Source of the DNA: CAIRTM01 sp963723235
GTDB taxonomy: Bacteria; Desulfobacterota; WTBG01; CAIYCZ01; CAIRTM01
DNA: 64,000 nt
NCBI GenBank assembly: GCA_963723235.1
Contig: CAVRPV010000019.1
Coordinates: 136,651-200,650, forward strand
Reading direction: 5' to 3'
Both the position numbers and the translations under genes were made by a program. The notes under the pieces were generated by a model. It did no database searches. It worked only from the letters and a program-made list of their open reading frames with translations, and had not been told where the DNA came from. Shown in pieces: positions 57,432 through 64,000 of this stretch (the stretch's first letter is position 1; each line of letters begins with the position of its first letter).

Positions 57432-59115
57432 TACACCCGTGTGAGCTGGCGATACTTAATGCGATGCGGCTGATCGGCGACCGTGCCCAGGCGGCGATGC
57501 CGGTCTTCCTCGTATTCGCTGTAATTGCCCTCAAACCAGAAGGCATTGCTGTCGCCCTCGAAGGCCAGGATATGCGTGGCGATGCGGTCCAGGAACCAGC
57601 GGTCGTGGCTGATGACCACCGCGCACCCGGCAAAATTTTCAAGCCCCTCTTCCAGCGCGCGCATGGTGTTGACATCAAGATCGTTGGTGGGCTCATCCAG
57701 CAGCAGGACGTTGGCGCCCTCCTTGAGCATGCGGGCCAGATGCACCCGGTTGCGCTCGCCGCCTGAGATCGCATTTACTTTTTTCTGCTGGTCGATGCCT
57801 GAGAAATTAAACCGCGAAACATAGGCGCGCGCATTCATTTCGCGCGTGCCAAGCTGAATGTTCTCGCGGCCGTCTGAAATCATTTCAAAAATGGTTTTGT
57901 CGGGGTCAAGCACATCGCGGCTCTGATCAACGTAGGTCAGCTTGACGGTTTCGCCGATGCGGATGCTGCCCGCATCCGGCTGCTGCTGGCCCGTGATCAT
58001 GCGGAACAGGGTTGTCTTACCCGCGCCGTTAGGGCCGACCACGCCGATGATGCCGCCCGCCGGCAGGGCAAACGTCAGATCTTCAACCAGCAGGGTATCG
58101 CCGAAACCCTTTTTCACGTTTTCAAACCGGATAACGATATCGCCCAGGCGCGGGCCCGGCGGAATATAGATTTCAAGATCGCGCGCCTGCTGCTGGCTCT
58201 CCTGCGACAGCAGCGACTCATAGGAACTGACACGGGCCTTGGATTTGGCGCGCCGTCCCTTGGGCGCCATTTTAATCCATTCCAGCTCGCGCTGCAGGGT
58301 CTTCTGCCGCTCGGTTGCCTGTTTTTCCTCAGTGGCAAGGCGCTTTTGTTTCTGGTCAAGCCAGGAAGAATAATTTCCTTTCCAGGGAATGCCCTCACCG
58401 CGATCAAGCTCAAGGATCCAGCCGGCGACATTGTCCAGAAAGTAGCGGTCATGCGTAACGGCGATGACTGTGCCGGCATAGCGCTGCAGATGATGCTCAA
58501 GCCAGGCCACCGTCTCAGCGTCGAGATGGTTGGTGGGCTCATCCAGCAGCAGGATATCGGGTTTTTTCAACAGCAGGCGGCACAGGGCCACGCGCCTGCG
58601 CTCACCGCCGGATATAACACCTACCAGCGTGTCGCCGGGCGGACAGCGCAGCGCGTCCATGGCCATCTCCAGCCGGGCGTCAAGATCCCAGGCATCCAGC
58701 GCTTCCATTGCTCCTGCACGTGCCCTGGCGCGCCAGCAGCTTGTCCATCTCATCATCGGACATGGGCTCGCAGAACTTCTCATTGATGGCATTGAATTCA
58801 GCCAGCAGGTCAACGGTCTCCTGCACGCCCTCTTCAACGATTTCACGCACGGTTTTAGTCATCATCAAGCTGCGGTTCCTGCTCAAGGAATCCGATGGTG
58901 TAGCCATCGGATAGCCGGGCCTCGCCATTGAATTCATGATCGATCCCGGCCATGATGCGCAGCAGGGTGCTTTTGCCCGAACCGTTCAGCCCCAGCACGC
59001 CGATCTTCGCGCCGTAGAAATATGACAGCGAGATATCCTTGATCACCTGTTTCGTTCCATGAAACTTGCTCACCCGCATCATGGAATAAATTATCTTTTT
59101 ATCATCAACGCTCAT
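57431..59115 (-). CDS. ettA: Energy-dependent translational throttle protein EttA
   Basis: An ABC-F protein of about 560 residues with two ATPase cores. The first has GLNGSGKST and ISGGERRRVAL then ILLLDEPTNHLD; the second has GPNGAGKTT and ISGGERNRVHL then VLLLDEPTNDLD. The linker and YGAKIGVLGL match EttA. ATG 59115 follows GGAGAAAG. Breaks near 58860 and 58730 interrupt the N-terminal third. EttA gates the first peptide bond in response to the ADP/ATP ratio at the ribosomal E site. Confidence 0.92.
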
Positions 59116-59473
59116 ACAATTTCTTTCTCCTGAATTGTGACCGACATTACCGACCGACTTTTGCAGTGCACAGACCGCAGCGGAAGCCGAATTCACACCA
59201 CGAAACATATGCACCAATCAGCGTATTGTTTTAGAACATTTTATCCTTTTCAGCTGCAAGCATGTGTCAAACAGAAGTTACGGACCACCTTCGTGGTCGA
59301 ACATTCAGGATGAGTTGCTTGTTCCGTTCGTGGTGAGCCTTGTCGAACCATGAACAGATTACAGTGCTGAAACGTTGTCTCAATTCGGCCCTTCGAGCAG
59401 GCTCAGGGCGAACGGACATATTTTCTTGCAGGCAGCATATGCGTATTTTTCAAAATGCTCTGAGAAAGCATAG
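59116..59473. other. Intergenic region with REP-like inverted repeats
   Basis: A GACCAC-CTTC-GTGGTC hairpin sits at 59283-59298. Two oppositely oriented copies of a CCGTTCG...GAGCCT...TCGAA repeat lie at about 59323-59353 and 59386-59416. No gene was seen. Confidence 0.65.
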
Positions 59474-60407
59474 TCATATGTAGTACATGTAGACGTCCGT
59501 CGGCGCCAGCGCCTCCCTGCCCTTGTACACCAGATTGGGCGGCTGATGGGTGACGGTGGTGTTGGGCGGCACCGATTCAAGCAGCCAGACATTGCCGCCG
59601 ACGATGGAATTTCTCCCGACAACCGTATCGCCGCCGAGAATGGTGGCGCCGGCATAGATCACGACATTATCCTCAATGGTCGGGTGGCGCTTGCCGCCCT
59701 TCACGATGCGGCCGTCCGCATCTTTTTTGAAGGTGAGCGCCCCCAGGGTCACGCCCTGATAGAGGCGCACATTGTCGCCGATTTCGGTTGTTTCGCCGAT
59801 GACCACGCCCGTGCCGTGATCGATAAAAAAGTTGTCGCCGATATGCGCGCCGGGATGAATGTCGATGCCGGTCGCGCGGTGGGCGAATTCGCTCATGATG
59901 CGCGGGATGAGCGGCACATCCAGATGATAGAGCTCATGGGCCACGCGGTAGATGGCAATGGCGAACAGGCCCGGATAGCTGAAAATGATTTCGCCGAAGG
60001 TTTTTGCAGCCGGGTCGCCTTCATAGGCCGCGCGCACATCACCGGTCAGTTTTTCCCGTACATCCGGGACAGCCGCGACAGCAGCGCACGACTTGTCTAT
60101 TGCCAGCCGCGCATGTCTCGGCCAGCGCATCCCCGCCCTGCACGTCGGCCGTGTGCAGGCTTTTGGCGATTTCATGGGCCAGGTATGATAGATCGAGACG
60201 ACGCGCTCCCAGATAAACAGGCTATCACACCGGCGCAGCTCCTGCTTTTCATAATAGCCGGGAAACAGCACATTGAGCATGGTGAGACGATCTCCTCCAC
60301 AGCCCCGCGCGAGGGCAGATGGCACCCTCCATGTGATTGATGCCGCGGTCGGTTGCGTAGCTGTCCAGGATCTGCGTAATGATTTGTGAGAGCGGGTCGG
60401 AAGACAT
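59474..60407 (-). CDS. cysE: Serine O-acetyltransferase
   Basis: About 310 residues after joining several breaks near 60310, 60180 and 60115. The start MSSDPLSQIITQILDSYATD is at ATG 60407. The C-terminal left-handed beta-helix is intact: ATGIDIHPGAHIGDNFFIDH, GTGVVIGETTEIGDNVRLYQ and KRHPTIEDNVVIYAGATILG. The long N-terminal helical domain suits the EpsC/SAT group of anaerobes. It makes O-acetylserine for cysteine synthesis. It begins 6 nt after the nifS stop, linking cysteine supply with iron-sulfur assembly. Confidence 0.88.
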
Positions 60408-60412
60408 AGCAG

Positions 60413-61584
60413 TTAGTGTGCATGATTTCGTCCCTGCCGAAAGGTGAGATGTCCCGCAGGCGCTTTTCAATGCGCAGCATGTGCTGAACAATGTAGTGCA
60501 CATCCTCGGTATGTTGTACCTGCTCAGGCTGAAGCGCACCGAACCGTGGACGCGGGTAAAGGGGATGCCCATGGCCCGCAGCACATGCGACGGCTCAAGG
60601 GAGCCGGAGGTGCAGGCCGAGCCCGATGAGGCGGCTATGCCGACCTCGCTCAGCAGCATCAGGATCGACTCGCCCTCGATATATTTAAAGCTGATATTGG
60701 TCGTATTGGGCAGCCGGTGCTCGGTATCGCCGTTCACGGTGGCGTCGATGGCTTTCTCAGCAGCGCCTCTCCAGCAGGTCCCGCAGCTCGCTCCACCTCG
60801 CGCTGCTCGACGCTCATAAACTGCATGGGCAAGCTCGCAGGCCCGGCCAAGGCCGACAATATAGGGCACATTTTCCGTGCCTGCGCGGCGGCCGCTTTCC
60901 TGATGGCCGCCCATCATGAAAGGGAACGCAGTGCGCCCTTGCGCAGATACAGCACGCCGATGCCCTTGGGCGCATGCAGCTTGTGGCCGGAGATGGACAG
61001 CAGATCAACGGGCGTCTTTTTCATATCGATGGCAACCTTGCCGCGGCCTGTACCGCATCGGTGTGAAAGACCGCCCCGGCTTTTCACCAGCTCGGCGGTT
61101 TGCCTGATGGGAAAGATGACGCCGGTCTCATTGTTGGCCCACATGATGCTCACCAGCGCCGTTTCATGATCAAGCTTTTCGCGCAGCTCGTCCAGGTCGA
61201 TGCGCCCCAGCCGGTCAACCGATATTTCGCTCACGCGGTAGCCGTTTTTCCCCAGATGCTGAAAGACATTTTTCACTGCAGGGTGCTCGACCCGCGAGGT
61301 GATGATATGCTTTTTTCCGGGGTCGCCGCCAGAATGCCGCGAATGGCGGCATTATCGCTTTCCGTGCCGCAGGAGGTAAAAATAATTTCAGCAGGGTCGG
61401 CGTTGATGAGCGCGGCCACTTTCGCGGGCCTCATCAACATGCTTTTTTATCTGTCCGCCGAAAAAATGCATGCTTGAGGCATTGCCGTAGAGCTGTGAAA
61501 AAAACGGCATCATGGCCTCCACAACTTCCGGGGCGACCATGGTCGTGGCATTGTTGTCGGTATAGACATCACGTTCTGGCTCAC
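60413..61584 (-). CDS. nifS: Cysteine desulfurase NifS/IscS (frame broken many times)
   Basis: The GTG at 61584 behind GAGGAGGTG starts a protein of about 390 residues. Family blocks are VYTDNNATTMVAPEVVEAMM, the PLP lysine in SISGHKLHAPKGIG and the active Cys loop SSGSACTSGSLEPSHVLRAM, followed by SVRFSLSRYNTE. At least six one-base breaks occur, while every block remains in order. The stop is placed at 60413 in the frame ending RQGRNHAH. It supplies sulphur to NifU, whose gene ends 5 nt upstream. Confidence 0.88.
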
Positions 61585-61588
61585 GGCT

Positions 61589-62423
61589 TCACCTCCTCGA
61601 GGTAATATCATCGCTGACAAATTCGCGCAGCTTGGGCTCGATATATTTTTCAAGGTAAAGCTGCGCTCGTGCAGGACGAGCACATGCCCCGCAGCGACAC
61701 GGTCACGCGGCTGCCCTCAATGTCGATCAGCTCGATGTCGCCGCCGTCGGCGCGCAGCATGGGCCGGATTTCTTTTTCAAAGGTTTCCTCGATGAGCTTC
61801 ACCTTCTGCAGGTTGGTGAGCTTTTTGGCTTCCGGTTTTGCGGCGCGGCTTTTTCAGCTCGCCGGCCACCCGGTCGATGATCGCCCTGATTTTGTCGATG
61901 GCAGGACATGCAGCCCCCGCCCGCCTTGGTATAATGGGTCACATCCTCGACCGTCGGAGCTTGTTGTCGCGCACGACGCGGATGATTTCCTCGTCGGTCA
62001 CGCCGAAGCACTCGCACACGACATGCTTTTTCTTGGCCTCGAGCGTTTCGGGGCTTTCGCCGTAGTAGTTGCTCACGGCCGCTTCCAGCGCCTCATGGCC
62101 CATGACCGAGCAGTGCATTTTTTCAACCGGCAGCCCGCCCAGATAGTCCACGATGTCCTTGTTGGTGATTTTTGCCACATCGTCCATGGTTTTGCCGATA
62201 ATCATTTCCGTGAGCGCCGAGGCCGAGGCTATGGCGCTGCCGCAGCCGAAGGTCTGGAACTTGGCATCGGTGATAATGCCATTATCGTCAATTTTCAGCA
62301 TGAGTTTCAGCTGATCGCCGCAGGCAAGCGAGCCGCCTCTCCCACGGCATCGGCATCCTTGATCTCGCCCACATTGCGCGGGTTGAGAAAATGCTCTTTT
62401 ACTTTTTCATTATAGTCCCACAT
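61589..62423 (-). CDS. nifU: Iron-sulfur scaffold NifU (three-domain; frame broken)
   Basis: ATG 62423 (MWDYNEKVKEHFLNPRNVG) follows GAGGAGC. The IscU-like domain has GSLACGD, FQTFGCGSAIASAS and MHCSVMGHEALEAA. A central [2Fe-2S] region follows with CECFGVTDEEIIRVVRDN and GGGCMSCH. The C-terminal NifU domain has EIRPMLRADGGDIELIDIEG and MCSSC. Length is about 278 residues. At least four one-base breaks fall near 62335, 61960, 61905 and 61850. It assembles Fe-S clusters with NifS. No nitrogenase gene is visible, so general cluster assembly is likely. Confidence 0.88.
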
Positions 62424-63014
62424 GATGCTCCTCAGAATTGCCTGTTAGACTCTTTATGCTTGACAGCATATCACAATGCCGCCGGGGTGCAATCCCGGAA
62501 AGTGTTTGTGCGTACACAGCGTAATCTCCTGCGCTGAACAGCACGAACACCACCAGCTCAAGCGAAGACGGCCCCAAAAGATGCCGCATAACCGTCCCTA
62601 AAGCGATGGGCGCGGCCTTTTCGATCGGGTATCCATACACGCCGGTACTGATTGACGGAAAAGCCATGCTTGTAACACCATGGCTGCAGGCAAGCTGCAA
62701 ACACTCCCTGTAGGCATTCGCCAAAAGTTCAGGCTCACCGTGTGTGCCGTTGCGATACACCGGCCCGACTGCATGAATGACATAGCGTGCATTCAGGCTG
62801 CCGGCCGTGGTAATAACGGCCCCGCCGGTCGGGCAGGAGCCAAGTGCGCGGCATGCAGCCATGATTTCAGGCCCGCCGGCGCGGTGTATGGCGCCGTCCG
62901 CCCCGCGCCGCCTGCCAGCCGTGAGTTGGCGGCATTAACAATCGCGTCAACCGCCAGGCGCGTTATGTCTCCCTGTTGCAGCTCGATCGCCGCATTCACA
63001 ACCGTGATCCGCAT
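62410..63014 (-). CDS. Macro-domain ADP-ribose hydrolase-like protein
   Basis: About 200 residues after one or two breaks near 62880. The blocks IELQQGDITRLAVDAIVNAA, NSRLAGGAG, CPTGGAVITTAG, RYVIHAVGPVYRNG and FPSISTGVYGYPIEKAA are those of the YmdB/MacroD type, which hydrolyses O-acetyl-ADP-ribose or mono-ADP-ribose. ATG 63014 follows GGGTA. The C-terminus overlaps the nifU start by 14 nt, so it may lead the nifU-nifS-cysE transcript. A functional link is not obvious. Confidence 0.85.
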
Positions 63015-63236
63015 GCTGCAGTACCCGTAGGATTCACGTAAAGTTTGTATATAGCACAAACAGAAATTGTTTTACAGCCTATATTTATGCTATAGTCTGC
63101 ACGTTGAACGAACAGCCTGAAAACCCGCACACACACAGCAAACAGCCGCGGGGATACACCGGCGCAAGGCACACATAACCAAAGCGCTGCGGGATGCGCC
63201 AAAAGCATTTTCGCCGGGCGCCGGACACTGCGAATT

Positions 63237-64000
63237 ATGCAATTTTCCCTTGATCATACTGACGGCTTTGCCCGGGCTGCGACAATCGAACTGCCGCACG
63301 GCACAGTCACAACCCCCATGTTCATGCCGGTTGGAACGCAGGGTACGGTGAAAGCCATGACGCCGAACCTGCTGGAGGAAATCGGCGCACAGACAATCCT
63401 GGGCAACACCTACCACCTCTTTCTGCGGCCCGGACAGACATGATTGCCAAAGCCGGCGGCCTGCACCGTTTCAGCGGCTGGACGCGCCCCATCCTGACCG
63501 ATTCCGGCGGTTATCAAGTCTATTCCCTTGCAAAGCTGCGCACATTGAACGATACCGGCGTCATCTTCCAATCGCACATTGACGGCAGCATGGTTGAGTT
63601 TACCCCGGAAAAGGTTGTTGAGTTCCAGGAACTGCTCGGCGTCGATATCATGATGCAGCTTGATGAATGCCCTCCGACCACGGCCGACGCTGCGCACATC
63701 AAGACCGCGGTTGAGCGCAGCCTGCTATGGGCCGCTCGCTCGCGGGCAGCCTGGCGCCGCAAGGATTCCAGCCCTGTTCGGTATTGTTCAGGGCGGCCTG
63801 CATCAAAACTTGCGCCGCGAAAGCGCCGCCGGCCTCATTGACCTTGACCTGCCCGGATATGCGCTGGGCGGCTTTTCGGTCGGGGAAGACATGCAGCTGT
63901 CCTACCCCGTGATTGCCGCAAGCGCGGCCATGCTGCCGGAGAACAAACCGCGCTATTTGATGGGAATCGGTTTTCCGGAAGATATCGTCCGCGCGGTGGG
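63237..64000 (+). CDS. tgt: Queuine tRNA-ribosyltransferase, 5' part
   Basis: The start MQFSLDHTDGFARAATIELP is at ATG 63237. Diagnostic blocks are TPMFMPVGTQGTVKAMTP, ILGNTYHLFLRPG, ILTDSGGYQVYSLA with the catalytic Asp region, MQLDECPP, GIVQGGLHQNLR and GYALGGFSVGE. Breaks near 63440 and 63765 interrupt the frame. The gene leaves the window at LMGIGFPEDIVRAVG, with the zinc site and second catalytic Asp still to come. It exchanges guanine for preQ1 at tRNA position 34. Confidence 0.93.

Overview
The window looks like a chromosomal segment of an anaerobic Desulfobacterota bacterium (deltaproteobacterial type, closest in feel to Desulfuromonadia/Geobacterales). This rests on the recO-glyQ-glyS-ppdK order, a TaoR-type tungstate regulator, a GEGP-motif diheme protein, a tungsten aldehyde oxidoreductase, rubrerythrin and a TudS-like protein, and many short dispersed repeats. 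Taxonomy is inferred from gene content and recalled gene order, not from a marker phylogeny. Base-level quality is poor: many conserved genes (groEL, ppdK, glyS, nifS, nifU, tupABC) carry single-base insertions and deletions, often compensating each other, while neighbours such as phoU, pstC, glyQ and the aldehyde oxidoreductase read cleanly. I treat these breaks as probable sequence errors and give whole-gene coordinates across them.

Layout. (1) 0-10.4 kb is a molybdenum/tungsten island: a GEGP-motif diheme protein with an odd repeat tail, an OprO/OprP-like porin behind a Moco-type riboswitch and intrinsic terminator, a TaoR-family regulator plus a relic copy of its ligand domain, a 71-residue protein, a molybdenum-storage-protein homologue, and the tungstate transporter tupABC. 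Three intergenic copies of a 20-bp-spaced direct repeat are candidate TaoR operators. (2) 10.6-15.3 kb is phoU-pstSCA with two successive pstB genes whose ATPase motifs are degenerate in a complementary way. (3) 15.4-25 kb holds an exported hydrolase, a flavin reductase, recO, glyQS, ppdK and an FMN-binding flavoprotein. (4) 25.4-36.8 kb, minus strand, is the most unusual region. A MarR regulator heads a membrane protein, a polyferredoxin, a tungsten aldehyde oxidoreductase, a membrane-anchored ferrochelatase-like protein, three exported flavodoxins, a BciB/HCAR-type reductase, a BchF-type vinyl hydratase and an OprB-like porin. It looks like an undescribed tetrapyrrole-handling operon in a non-phototroph.

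(5) 37-48 kb: Smr and TPR proteins, a chemoreceptor, grpE, groESL, a ferritin-like protein, a TudS-like putative desulfidase, rubrerythrin and a fasciclin protein. (6) 48.6-57.4 kb is accessory: an ABC half-transporter with a dead-looking ATPase, GH5 and GH3 beta-glucosidases, an IS110 element, a small secreted protein and a dense nest of repeats. (7) 57.4-64 kb: ettA, serine O-acetyltransferase, nifS, nifU, a macro-domain protein and the start of tgt.

How the parts may work together. The metal island would take up, sense and store Mo/W and could feed pterin cofactor to the aldehyde oxidoreductase 22 kb away. That enzyme's operon carries ferredoxin-type membrane electron carriers next to enzymes related to vinyl hydration, side-chain reduction and metal chelation of tetrapyrroles. 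Family assignments are well supported by motifs; the pathway built from them is inference. No tRNA, rRNA or CRISPR array was seen.
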